A stretch of DNA of 64,000 nucleotides from Rossellomorea marisflavi. GTDB lineage: Bacteria; Bacillota; Bacilli; Bacillales; Bacillaceae_B. Below the pieces are notes generated by a model. That model was not told the origin of the DNA. It did not search any database and worked only from the letters and a program-made list of their open reading frames with translations. The first letter of the stretch is position 1; every line of letters begins with the position of its first letter. The position numbers were made by a program, and so were the translations under genes. Below are positions 34,901-43,013 of the stretch, in pieces. Location: NCBI GenBank assembly GCA_003667865.1, contig CP033051.1, forward strand, positions 631,501-695,500. Direction: 5' to 3'.

Positions 34901-36243
34901 TTGTAAAAACTACAGCACCTAAAATTGAAAGCGAAGTATCAAACGGTGTTGTAAAAGGACAAGTTGTAGATAAATATATCGATTACAATGAAATTTTAAG
35001 TTTTAGTTATGACCTAAATGATAAACTAAATGCTTCATATGTTATAACGAAAGATGGTACTGCTGGTGATTCAGTAGAGTTCAATCTTGAGCAAGATGGA
35101 TCTTTTGAAATTCCTGTTGCTGACTTAAATCCAGAGACTGATAGAGTAGTTGTTACAGTAGTAGATGCTGCCGGAAACGTTGGCACGAACGAAGTGTTCC
35201 CTACTGTATACGCTTCAATCACTCCATTAGATGGGGTAGCAGAAGTTGGCTCTGATTATGAAGTAACGTTAACAGCAAAAGGTCTAGATAATATCGTTGG
35301 TGCTCAGTATGAAATTGCATATGACGATTCAGTATTTACTCTAGATAGCGTAAAAGCTTCTGAAGAGTTCTTAAGTGCTGCTGGTTCAGATGGTGCTGTC
35401 ACGTTAACAAATGAAGAATTAGGTGAAACAGAAGACGGTAAGAAACGTGTATTAGTCGGAGTAGCCTATAAAGGTGAAGTTGATGGGATCTCTGGTAACT
35501 TTGATGTACTAGATTTAACATTCTCTGTGTCTAATAACTTAGATGCCGTTGGAGAATATACAATTGACCTATTCGAGGGTGGAAGCTATAAATTTGTCAA
35601 TAAAGACCAAGTAGATTTATATCCAGACCTTGTAGAATATGCAAAAGTAACAGTTGCTCCAGCATTACAAGATATTACTGGAGAGATTACACCTGAAGCT
35701 TTCCTTGGAACAGATGGAGAACTTCTAGATGGATTAGATGCTTCTAAGCTAGGTGCATCAGTTATTGCCATCGACGAAAATGGTAAAGAAAAAGCAGGTA
35801 CAATTCATGCTGATGGTTCATTCATCATCGAGGGATTAGCATCAGATAAAGTTTATTCTGTTGAACTTCATGTTCCAGGACACTTTGTTGGTTATGCAAC
35901 AGATGTTCACTTAACAAATGTTGTTGATGGTGTTTCTGTACCTACTGATGCTGAAGTATCATTTAAAAAGCTACTAGCAGGTGATGCTAATGGAGATAAC
36001 GTTATTGATATCTCAGATGCTGTATATGTTGCACGCTACTTTATGCAACCAGCTAACAGCAATCCAAAAGCTTTGAAAGCAGATCTTAACCAAGATGGTC
36101 TTGTGAATATCCTTGACCTAAACTATGTTGTTAAGAATTTTGGATTAGTAAATGAAGATGCACCTGATAGCAGTTCATTAGAAGCACAATTAGAGCTTCC
36201 AAATGGCGCGACATTTGAAAACATCTTAACAAACCTTAATTAA
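31936..36243 (+). CDS. Secreted S8 subtilisin-like protease with cohesin-like and dockerin modules
   Basis: 1435 residues from a TTG behind AAAAGGGGA; the signal peptide ends near SPAAYA. In order: an I9-type propeptide (about 60-150), a tandem acidic linker, and the S8 domain with Asp300 (AVLDTGID), His363 (SHGTHVAG) and Ser684 (GTSMATPH). A PA insert precedes the Ser, as in Vpr-type enzymes. Ig/Fn3-like modules follow. A cohesin-like domain lies at about 1095-1241 (VGAQYEIAYDDSVFTL) and a CNA-B/regulatory-like module at about 1250-1340. A dockerin ends the protein with two Ca-binding repeats, GDANGDNVIDISDAVYVARY and ADLNQDGLVNILDLNYVV (1348-1410). The next gene encodes a cohesin-like plus SLH protein, a possible wall receptor. 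The triad is intact. Confidence 0.88.
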   Translation: MSKKKFSRFFSSMMAILMVLSLLSPAAYANGADAKPLEKALDASILQQKAAIAEQTRLSSEMPKLHKDLQGLSGDEEVSVIVHLSESPVALAKGISELKGKAFTTSQANSVQAKVKQQQTQVSKEMVANGIKFSKGFSYNTVLNGFSTNVKADDLDKLLSIEGITLVEPDPIVYASDLGTSTDGETSPEDPTTAPEDEVTSPEDPSTTPEDEVTSPEDPSTTPEDEVTSPEDPSTTPEDEETTEELPEATPVDPEAYLEEIQKVEDEMEASMNTSISFLGIEQLWNEGNEGQGISVAVLDTGIDADHPEFAGIYKGGKNFVPHVGDEYARPRADDDASETSPLDRPAHRPEVNERGSEFHTSHGTHVAGTIAAIGANEFGIKGIAPQVDLYAYRVLGAYGSGSTSGIIAAIEEAVIQEMDVINLSLGGGSNTETSANSFAINNAMLAGTISVVATGNSGPNRGTMGTPSTARLGIAVGNTTNPESRWSADVNVTVGDYTYAKTNALMATTFAENVAEQLAGQFEVVAVPNVGEATDYEGIDVDGKVALVSRGAIAFVDKIKYAKENGAVAILLHNASAGTIGISLGDAFEFIPTFDLSKADGDELRAALANGTGTVTFNNYNSTSTLGDDVNDSSSRGPSTPNFDIKPDVTAPGTNIMSTIPMYQADFPDATYDEAYSRKTGTSMATPHIAGIAALIKKANPDWNAFDVKVALSNTAKILDTTKYDVFAQGPGRVNAYAAAHPEILAYALDEAVRDETGEIVDNIKGTVTFGPQDLKEGDISITKEILVKDIAGNGGDYTVTVDPTKTYGDAVVTVDETSFTLSPNGEQTLIVTLTASQADTELGDEMLGYIHITGSDDTEVSLPFAVDFNGEIPTEVSSISMSEYDLSFDGDGYKDSAILSFTLTGQVNQFFIELWDYLDQSGGPYGDGYIGYFASGSSLGAGSYNLPINGSYVPWDGSGRTTIPDGLYTIDFTAASDNVANWTDPIVVKTTAPKIESEVSNGVVKGQVVDKYIDYNEILSFSYDLNDKLNASYVITKDGTAGDSVEFNLEQDGSFEIPVADLNPETDRVVVTVVDAAGNVGTNEVFPTVYASITPLDGVAEVGSDYEVTLTAKGLDNIVGAQYEIAYDDSVFTLDSVKASEEFLSAAGSDGAVTLTNEELGETEDGKKRVLVGVAYKGEVDGISGNFDVLDLTFSVSNNLDAVGEYTIDLFEGGSYKFVNKDQVDLYPDLVEYAKVTVAPALQDITGEITPEAFLGTDGELLDGLDASKLGASVIAIDENGKEKAGTIHADGSFIIEGLASDKVYSVELHVPGHFVGYATDVHLTNVVDGVSVPTDAEVSFKKLLAGDANGDNVIDISDAVYVARYFMQPANSNPKALKADLNQDGLVNILDLNYVVKNFGLVNEDAPDSSSLEAQLELPNGATFENILTNLN
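32491..32658 (+). repeat. Four 42-bp tandem repeats in the protease linker
   Basis: Four units of 14 residues, TSPEDPSTTPEDEV in the middle copies, encode an acidic Pro/Thr linker between propeptide and catalytic domain. The central copies are nearly identical at DNA level, so copy number may vary between strains. Confidence 0.92.
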
Positions 36244-36250
36244 CCACAGC

Positions 36251-36280
36251 GGGAAGCCTCGTTTTTTAAAGAGGCTTCCC
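36251..36280 (+). terminator. Hairpin between protease and anchor genes
   Basis: GGGAAGCCTC and GAGGCTTCCC flank a ten-base loop, eight bases past the protease stop. No T-run follows, so it may attenuate or stabilise mRNA rather than stop it, leaving the anchor gene partly cotranscribed. Confidence 0.6.
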
Positions 36281-36317
36281 AGCTATTAAACTGAAAATCC
36301 AACAAGAGGTGAAAAGT

Positions 36318-38132
36318 ATGAAACGTATTCTACAATCCACATTAATTATAACCATTGTCCTTCTCCTCATAATGCCTTCCAGTCTTTATGCAGAAACTGG
36401 CTCTCCATCCGCAGAGATTGAAGTATCCAAAGAAAATCTAAAGGCTGGAGACAATTTTGACGTAACCGTTAACTTAAATAATTTTGAAGATATTAATTCA
36501 GTTCAACTTTTACTAAACTATGACAAAACTGTTTTAGAACCCTTAAGTAATAAAGCTGAAATCGTTGGAGTTTTAAAAGAGTACACTGAGTCTTCTGATT
36601 ATATTCAAGCAATCAATAAGGTTGAAGATGGAAAAATACAATTTGCATTCAGTTTAAAAAATGACACGGAGCCTTTCTCTGGATCTGACAAACTTATTAA
36701 GATTCCATTCAAAGTACTAACAGAGAAATCATTCTCCATTTCATTCAATGATCCACAAACCATTTTTACAAGTTCAAAAAATCCAGTAACTGAACTTGAT
36801 GGCGTTCAGCTACTTAGCTACAGCTATACTTTAAACAATGGTGGCGGGAACACAGGTGGCAATGGTGGTAGTACCCCTCCTCCAACACCAACAACACCAA
36901 CTCCTCCTTCAAACGAATCTGAAGGAAAAGACAATGAAGTAATCGTTGGGGCTGAGACAGAAGTATACAAAACGGTAGAAGGAACAGACATCGCAAAAGT
37001 AAAATATGATAAAGCTTCATTAAAAGATAAAATTAATACATTAAGTAAGGATCAAGACACTTTAGTGTTTAGCAGCGATCAATCTGTTGATGTCCAAGAG
37101 TTATCCTTTACTGGAGATATCTTAGAGGTCGTTCAGAATAAAAAGAAGAATATCAATATTAAGTTTGATACACCACTTGCATCATATAATATCCCTACAA
37201 ACGCATTAGGATTAGATCGATTCTACAAAGAACTAAAAGTCAATCAGGTTAAGGATATCTCTCTTACTATTAATGTAGAAAAGTCAACATCTACAATTAA
37301 AAATTCAAACGTAACTCCCCTTGGAGATGTAGTCGATTTTAAAGTCTATCTTTCTAGTGGACAAGGTGTAACAGAACTTAAAACGTTCAAAGGATACGTT
37401 ACACATAAAATGAAATCAAATAATAACGTTAGTATAGCAGCAAAAACAGTAAAAACAGCAGTACGTGTAAATGCTGATGGTACAGTTAGTGGCGTACCTA
37501 CCTACTTAGATGGCGAGACTGCAACAGTATATACTAATGCTCCAGGTAGTCTTGCTTTAGTAAGTCATGTTAAAACGTTCTCAGACATAAAAGGAACATG
37601 GAATGAAGCAACGATTGAAAAGCTTGCTTCTAAATTTGTCATCAACGGTACGACTGAAACAACATTTACACCAGGTAATTCGGTTACTCGTGGACAGTTA
37701 ACGGCACTATTAACAAGAAGTTTAGGACTAGTCGCTTCATCAGAGTACGATAATCGCTTTAAAGATGTTGATGGCGATGAGTGGTATGCATCTGAATTAA
37801 CAGCCGCTGTTGATGCAGGAATTATCGGTGGCTTTGAAGACGGTACCTTTAGATCTGGACAAACTGTTACAAGACAACAAGCTGCAGCTATGATTGCAAG
37901 AGCATTAGACTTTGTCGGGTATCAAGTGGATGCACCATCCGTTGACCTTGCAGAGAAATATGCAGATGTTGGGGCTATGAGCGAATCCGCAAAAGATTCA
38001 ATACAAACAGTAGTAGATGCTGGAATCTTCAAGGGCACAGGCAACAAATTTGACCCTCAAGGAGATACACGTCGAGACCAAATGGCAACCATTCTTGACC
38101 GATTCCTAACACTAATTAAATTCACAAACTAA
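36318..38132 (+). CDS. Cohesin-like domain protein with SLH wall anchor
   Basis: 604 residues; signal peptide to about 28 (PSSLYAE). A cohesin-type domain fills about 32-165 (AGDNFDVTVNLNNFEDINSV, then LLLNYDKTVLEPL). It is joined by a Gly/Thr/Pro linker (178-205) to a roughly 200-residue beta-type domain I do not recognise. Three SLH domains lie at 417-604 (FSDIKGTWNEATI, FKDVDGDEWYASEL, TRRDQMATILDRF). This is the plan of scaffoldin-type anchoring proteins in cellulosome-forming Clostridia, in minimal form. The ATG at 36318 has AGAGGTG six bases upstream; the GTG three codons earlier lies in that site. It sits 75 bases after the dockerin protease. Binding between the two is inferred, not shown. 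Confidence 0.85.
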   Translation: MKRILQSTLIITIVLLLIMPSSLYAETGSPSAEIEVSKENLKAGDNFDVTVNLNNFEDINSVQLLLNYDKTVLEPLSNKAEIVGVLKEYTESSDYIQAINKVEDGKIQFAFSLKNDTEPFSGSDKLIKIPFKVLTEKSFSISFNDPQTIFTSSKNPVTELDGVQLLSYSYTLNNGGGNTGGNGGSTPPPTPTTPTPPSNESEGKDNEVIVGAETEVYKTVEGTDIAKVKYDKASLKDKINTLSKDQDTLVFSSDQSVDVQELSFTGDILEVVQNKKKNINIKFDTPLASYNIPTNALGLDRFYKELKVNQVKDISLTINVEKSTSTIKNSNVTPLGDVVDFKVYLSSGQGVTELKTFKGYVTHKMKSNNNVSIAAKTVKTAVRVNADGTVSGVPTYLDGETATVYTNAPGSLALVSHVKTFSDIKGTWNEATIEKLASKFVINGTTETTFTPGNSVTRGQLTALLTRSLGLVASSEYDNRFKDVDGDEWYASELTAAVDAGIIGGFEDGTFRSGQTVTRQQAAAMIARALDFVGYQVDAPSVDLAEKYADVGAMSESAKDSIQTVVDAGIFKGTGNKFDPQGDTRRDQMATILDRFLTLIKFTN

Positions 38133-38138
38133 AAGAAC

Positions 38139-38197
38139 AGGGACGGACCTTCTTCTTCACTCGAAAGTGAAGATAGAAGGTCCGTCCCTCTTTTTTT
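38139..38197 (+). repeat. GGGACGGACC palindrome, copy 4, with terminator T-run
   Basis: AGGGACGGACCTTCT and AGAAGGTCCGTCCCT enclose an inner CTTCACT/AGTGAAG stem with a CGAA loop and are followed by seven T. It starts eight bases after the anchor-protein stop and has all the parts of a rho-independent terminator. Confidence 0.9.
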
Positions 38198-38328
38198 ATA
38201 GTTAAATTGAGTACATAGACCTAAAGATTAGTCTACACATTTAGACAAAATCACTAAATCTAGTATGTTATCGTTGTACTAGTATGCAATTCTTTTATGT
38301 AATTCTTGAAAAGGAAGTGATTTTTTAA

Positions 38329-39603
38329 ATGAAAATACGGTTATCGTTAATTTTAGTAGCACTATTAATCGGTTCCTCTATGTTTCTTTCGAACCCCGCT
38401 TCTGGGAGAACACTCCCCACATTTAAAGATGGGGCTGACATTAAAAGAGAGCATGATGCGGTCAATAGCTTATATGCTCGTGGAGTCTTTTCGGGTTACC
38501 CGGTAGAATATGGCCAATATGAATTTCGTCCTATGCAAGCAGTCACACGTGCTGAAGCAGCTAAAATGATTACAAATATTCTTGGATGGAAACGTACTGA
38601 AACTACAGAAGCATTACAATTCACAGATGTTCCAAAGGAGAAATGGTATTACGAACCTATTGCAATTCTAGTAGAAAAAGGAATTCTCTCTGGATATGGG
38701 AATGGAGAAATGAAGCCAGAAGCAGAATTAACTCGTTGGCAAATGGCAAAAATTTTAACCTTAAGCTTTGACTATTCACTACAATCTGATGTGACACTCC
38801 CATTTAAAGATGTATCATCAGATTCTGAATTTGCTCCTTTTGTAAAAGCCCTCTATGATCGTAACATTACAGAGGGAACAAAAAAGGGTACGTTTTCTCC
38901 CTATCAAAAGGTTACAAGACATCAGCTAGTAATATTTTTATATCGAGCACATCAACAGGAAGCTGGAAACGACTATAATGCTGGTGAGATCCAAAACCTG
39001 GTAAGCGAGCTACAAACGAAGATTAACGATAAAATTCAGAAAGGGAAAGCATATAAGCCCGATAGAATTCCATATTATACGATTCGCCAGTACTTTCTCT
39101 CAGAAAATTTAATTACAGAGAATGCGGTCGATACCTTTAGACATTACTACGAAACATCATGCACAGCGTGTGATCACATTCTATTCGACATTCCTATGGA
39201 GTTTGATTTATACTTCGACATCCTAGAGCAATCAAATGAACGAATTACTGTAGAGACTGTCTATCCTGCTAATGAATTAGATGACGGACAATTTGAGCAA
39301 TACTCCTTTGTGTATCAAGAAGGCAACTGGGCACTTGATGTTTATAAAGCATGGTCATTTGAAAAAAGACCGTTAAACCTTACTTCTAAACAAGCCCAAG
39401 TATATTTAAACAAAACTCTAGTTCAATACTTTGGTGAAGAAGTGAAATCGATAAAGTTCCTAAGGTCCAGTACAAAAGAACTTCAAGACCCAAACAGCCA
39501 ATCGTTTAAAAAGATTACGTATCATGTATTTGAAGTGACAACAGATAGTGAAACTCGTGAAATAGAAATGAATGCGCAGAATGGCTATGTTTCTGGTTTA
39601 TAA
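38329..39603 (+). CDS. Secreted SLH domain protein with unknown C-terminal domain
   Basis: 424 residues with a signal peptide (cleavage near NPASGR). Three SLH domains occupy about 32-215: FRPMQAVTRAEAAKMITNIL, FTDVPKEKWYYEPI, LTRWQMAKIL, FKDVSSDSEFAPFV, TRHQLVIFLYRA. The C-terminal 200 residues are mixed alpha/beta, include a CTACD motif, and end with a region resembling a small export-type fold. No enzyme motif is recognised. It lies behind the protease and anchor genes but after a strong terminator, so it is its own transcript. Confidence 0.85.
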   Translation: MKIRLSLILVALLIGSSMFLSNPASGRTLPTFKDGADIKREHDAVNSLYARGVFSGYPVEYGQYEFRPMQAVTRAEAAKMITNILGWKRTETTEALQFTDVPKEKWYYEPIAILVEKGILSGYGNGEMKPEAELTRWQMAKILTLSFDYSLQSDVTLPFKDVSSDSEFAPFVKALYDRNITEGTKKGTFSPYQKVTRHQLVIFLYRAHQQEAGNDYNAGEIQNLVSELQTKINDKIQKGKAYKPDRIPYYTIRQYFLSENLITENAVDTFRHYYETSCTACDHILFDIPMEFDLYFDILEQSNERITVETVYPANELDDGQFEQYSFVYQEGNWALDVYKAWSFEKRPLNLTSKQAQVYLNKTLVQYFGEEVKSIKFLRSSTKELQDPNSQSFKKITYHVFEVTTDSETREIEMNAQNGYVSGL

Positions 39604-39611
39604 AATGTAAA

Positions 39612-39647
39612 AGAAAGGTCTGTCGAGGGACGGACCTTTCTTTTTAC
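39612..39647 (+). terminator. Terminator built on a degenerate GGGACGGACC element
   Basis: GAAAGGTCTGTC and GACGGACCTTTC flank a short loop and are followed by TTTTTAC. One arm keeps GGGACGGACC; the other has drifted. It begins nine bases after the SLH gene stop. Confidence 0.85.
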
Positions 39648-39669
39648 TATATATGAACTTTAGGCGACA

Positions 39670-39879
39670 TTACACATCCAAGCTACTTAATGTCCACTCC
39701 TCATTCTCGACTAGCCTCTTAACAAATGCCTTATGAAATTCAGAAATGAACGACTTAATCTTTTGAGGCGTATTGTGTTCACTCAGAAAGAAAACACCAA
39801 TCTCTGATTCTTTCTTTCCAACACGGTCAGTTACTCTCTTCCCACGTTTGCGTATACGATCTGGAAAATTTCGTTAACT
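39670..39879 (-). pseudogene. C-terminal remnant of a decayed gene
   Basis: A minus-strand frame of about 68 codons without a start looks coding: RIRKRGKRVTDRVGKKE, then IGVFFLSEHNTPQKIKSFIS and FHKAFVKRLV, ending LSSLDV and TAA. Upstream, toward 39915, similar sequence continues in other frames with stops, so at least one frameshift and one nonsense mutation are present. The family is not certain. The rest of the gap to 40013 shows nothing else. Confidence 0.4.
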
Positions 39880-40013
39880 CAACAATAGTTCAACTAGAAA
39901 CCACAATCTCGAATACTCCCTAGCTCGTAAAAAAGGTCAAAATAACTTCTCAGGCGTCCAAGATCACTCCAGATCCACAGTAAGGAGATGTATCCATAGC
40001 TCTCATCGATTTT

Positions 40014-41588
40014 CTAGCCCTTTTCAGACAAGATAACAGGTTCCCTCCCCCAGCACTGAACCTGATTACGCCCATGACGTTTCGCATCATATAGAGCTTT
40101 ATCCGCCTTTTTCAACAGCTGATACAGCGTCTCATCCGTTACCAATTCAGCCAGACCAATACTTAATGTGACAGAGATGTCTCCTTCAGCTGTCTCCAGT
40201 GGCTGGATCTCTGTATGTTTTCGAAGTCGCTCGGCAATCCTTTCACTAGCTACTGCAGCACTACCCTTCAAAGCAAGAACAAACTCCTCCCCACCATAAC
40301 GGGCAAATAGTACCTCTTCACTTAATTGAGATTGGCAAACCTTCACCATATGCTTTAGCAATTGATCCCCTACATCATGTCCATACGTATCATTGACGTT
40401 TTTAAAAAAATCAATGTCTAGTAGCATAACAGCAAATGGTGTAGCACTTTGCTTCGCTTCTAAAAATACTTGTTCACATTTCTCGAAAAAAGCTCTGCGG
40501 TTGTAGATTTGTGTAAGCTCGTCATAATAGGCATGGTGCTCTAGTTTCAATTGTAATTTCTTAAGTTCTGTGATGTCGGTAAAAATCAGTAGCAGTCCCT
40601 TGCGATTGTGAGCATGTTGTAGTGGTGAGGTGCGAATCTGATAAATACGCTCTATACCATTTTGCACAAACTGCACTTCCATGCTCGCTATAGCATGTTC
40701 AAGTTCAAGAGGAGGTGAACCTTCTGTTACCTCAAGCCATACCTGGTCAAATGTCATCCCAAACATCGATTTATTCAGCTTTGGAAACATCTCTTTAGAG
40801 GCGTCATTGAACTCTATCATTTGGTTGAAGTCATCCAATACGATTACACCATCATTAATACTATTAAAGATGGTATCTTTGGCAATGGGCATAATTGAAA
40901 ATAAACGTGATGAGCTTATCGACCACACATATAAAAGAGAAGATACCCATAATACCATTGGAACTGGATCGACACCTGGAGGCGTAAGCCCTAATAGATA
41001 GACAAAAGCAGTCAGCATTGGTACAAACTGACCAAACATCAAAGCAATCAATTGCGGGCGGTATTCCTTTGCAGTCTCTCTCCACCGCAACAGTACAAAT
41101 AGAAATGCTACAAACAAACTAGCAAATGTGTAAATTCCATGAATCATGTACCAAATACCAATCTCTTGGAGAACAAAAGGAGCTCCGAGATTCGGATCAA
41201 TTTCATATACACGGTAATGAAGATGATGAAAATCATTCGTCGCAACCATAATCATGCTAATAAAAGGAATGATAAGTAGGGCTATAAATCGCTTTTTTGT
41301 AATCTTAATTCCTAAATAGTGCATGATAAACATTAAGCCTAATGGCGCAGACGCAGGCATGCCTATATAAAGGATGGTTGTCCAGAATTTTATTTCTTCA
41401 AGTGATGTGGAGAGTAAGGTTGCTGCTGCAGCAAAGCAGTATATGGTGATGGAAGCTGTGTAAATCATAAAAATATGTGCAATACTTTTGTACTGATGAC
41501 GTCTAAAAAAGACGTAAGCCCCTAAATACAGATTCAAAACGCCAGAAGTACATATAAGCGTAACGTACGCAGTCACTAATGAGTTCAC
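40014..41588 (-). CDS. Diguanylate cyclase with 7TM sensor and PAS domain
   Basis: 524 residues from a GTG behind AGAGG. Seven hydrophobic segments (about 5-230) form a 7TM sensor module like that in some histidine kinases. A PAS domain (240-345) and a GGDEF domain (350-515) follow. The active-site motif is RYGGEEF, with DIDFFKNVNDTYGHDVGD upstream, so c-di-GMP synthesis is expected. The RxxD inhibitory site five residues before GGEEF is absent (SEEV instead), so product inhibition through that site is unlikely. It stands alone. With the GGDEF-EAL protein at 56991 it is one of two c-di-GMP turnover enzymes here. Confidence 0.9.
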   Translation of the reverse strand: MNSLVTAYVTLICTSGVLNLYLGAYVFFRRHQYKSIAHIFMIYTASITIYCFAAAATLLSTSLEEIKFWTTILYIGMPASAPLGLMFIMHYLGIKITKKRFIALLIIPFISMIMVATNDFHHLHYRVYEIDPNLGAPFVLQEIGIWYMIHGIYTFASLFVAFLFVLLRWRETAKEYRPQLIALMFGQFVPMLTAFVYLLGLTPPGVDPVPMVLWVSSLLYVWSISSSRLFSIMPIAKDTIFNSINDGVIVLDDFNQMIEFNDASKEMFPKLNKSMFGMTFDQVWLEVTEGSPPLELEHAIASMEVQFVQNGIERIYQIRTSPLQHAHNRKGLLLIFTDITELKKLQLKLEHHAYYDELTQIYNRRAFFEKCEQVFLEAKQSATPFAVMLLDIDFFKNVNDTYGHDVGDQLLKHMVKVCQSQLSEEVLFARYGGEEFVLALKGSAAVASERIAERLRKHTEIQPLETAEGDISVTLSIGLAELVTDETLYQLLKKADKALYDAKRHGRNQVQCWGREPVILSEKG

Positions 41589-41775
41589 TATTAGATACCT
41601 CTATCTATTATTTTACAATCTTTTACTATCTTAATTTAGCACATTATTCGGAATAAATGGGTGACATTTTTGTGTGAATTCTGACATTCACGAAAGCATT
41701 TAAAAATTGCGAGAATCATTTTAGCAAAATAAAAAGAACGCACCGTCTATCCAGCTCGTTCCTCATTCTTGTGTA

Positions 41776-41892
41776 TTATATAGTGATAATTTTAAGTAGC
41801 TTTATCCAACCAACTATTGAGACCCACAGAGGAATACTTAGTAACGTTCCCCATAATAGTCCTTTAAAGAAATTTCCTTCTTTGTATCCCAC
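41776..41892 (-). CDS. Small single-pass membrane protein, 38 residues
   Basis: A GTG at 41892 follows GGGGTGA by four bases and opens a 38-codon frame. It encodes a short polar N-terminus (GYKEGNFFK), a hydrophobic span (GLLWGTLLSIPLWVSIVGWI) and a basic end. Short Bacillus membrane proteins often share the KG-L-G-LLSIPLW pattern. A possible terminator (GAACG/CGTTC, then TTTTT) lies at 41729-41755 on the same strand. No function is known. The overlapping plus-strand frame at 41771-42103 has no ribosome site and is rejected. Confidence 0.6.
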   Translation of the reverse strand: MGYKEGNFFKGLLWGTLLSIPLWVSIVGWIKLLKIITI

Positions 41893-42170
41893 TTTATCAC
41901 CCCAATTATGTCTCTATTCTTTCCTCAACATAACCCAAAATAAAGATTCATATACCACTTACCTGGATTTTAATCAAAGAGTTTCTTCGAAGAAAGTAGA
42001 AAGAGTGCTCTTACGTTATGTAAGCAATTTAAAGTGGATAAATAATATATTCCATATAAAGAAGAAAATCTCACTAAAGAAAAAACATTACAAAAATTGT
42101 TAATATTCTAGTAATTTTAGATTATAATAGAATGGTATGAGCCGCAACTAGATTTAAGGAGGAATCAGCG

Positions 42171-42896
42171 ATGAAGCCTGCTACAGCATCTTTGATGTCA
42201 GAACGTTTTGAAGCAGCCTACAATCAAATACATCACTCACTGAAAGATATGGTTAATAGCACTAGTAATAAATTTACGACACTTGTCAGATATGGTAGCC
42301 ATTTAAAGGTTATTCAAAACTTTCAAGATGAGTTAATACAGTTTGCAAAATTACGTAATGCCCTTGTTCATGAAAAACATTCCGATGGAAGTTACATTGC
42401 GGAACCACATCATGATGTAGTTCTTAGATTAGAGCATGTTGCTCAGGTATTATCAAGACCCCAACATGCCATGACAATTGCTACAAAGCCAGTTGTCCAG
42501 TTTCAATACAAAGATACATTGAAGCACATTTTAAACCATGTGGAGTCAGTTACCTATTCCAATTATCCTATATATAAAGGGACAGAGTATATCGGTCTCC
42601 TTACAACAAAGGCGATTGTTAACTGGATGTCTTGTCATCTTCAAAAAAGCACAGTTGACTTATCTCAGGCATCTATACAGGATGTCATGACCTATGATGA
42701 TGAACGCATTGTTCATTTCGCACCAAAGGCAAGTACCATTTTTGAGATTGAATTGCTCTTCGGGAAACACCAACAGAAAAATAAGGAGCTTCAGATGATC
42801 ATAATCACGGAAAATGGCAGAAGAAATGAGAAGCCTTTAGGGGTTGTTACATATTGGGATATCGTAAATCTAAATTATAGTAATGAGAAACAATAA
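42171..42896 (+). CDS. HEPN-like plus CBS domain protein
   Basis: 241 residues. The N-terminal 90 are helical and carry R62-N-A-L-V-H67 in AKLRNALVHEKH, the Rx4H motif of HEPN domains, many of which are RNases. Residues 95-235 form a CBS pair (MTIATKPVVQFQYKDTLKHI, PIYKGTEYIGLLTTKAI, VMTYDDERIVHF, LGVVTYWDIVNL), which usually senses adenine nucleotides. AAGGAGG precedes the ATG. It is a single gene closed by a terminator. A nucleotide-regulated HEPN protein is a reasonable inference; RNase activity is unproven because Rx4H also occurs in non-catalytic HEPN proteins. Confidence 0.72.
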   Translation: MKPATASLMSERFEAAYNQIHHSLKDMVNSTSNKFTTLVRYGSHLKVIQNFQDELIQFAKLRNALVHEKHSDGSYIAEPHHDVVLRLEHVAQVLSRPQHAMTIATKPVVQFQYKDTLKHILNHVESVTYSNYPIYKGTEYIGLLTTKAIVNWMSCHLQKSTVDLSQASIQDVMTYDDERIVHFAPKASTIFEIELLFGKHQQKNKELQMIIITENGRRNEKPLGVVTYWDIVNLNYSNEKQ

Positions 42897-42910
42897 TGGT
42901 TAAAAAAGCT

Positions 42911-42963
42911 CAACACCCCACTACGTTACCGTTTATCATCCGGTTTCTTAGTGGGGTGTTTTC
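42911..42963 (+). terminator. Terminator after the CBS gene
   Basis: AACACCCCACTA and TAGTGGGGTGTT flank a loop with a small inner stem, followed by TTTTC. It lies between convergent genes. Confidence 0.8.
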
Positions 42964-43013
42964 AGTTAAACATAAATCTATTAATAATCTTCAACAGATA
43001 CATAGTTTCAACA

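Noticed and set aside
41771-42103. 110-codon plus-strand frame
   Set aside because: It has no ribosome site and poor codon use; the reverse strand holds a better small membrane-protein gene.
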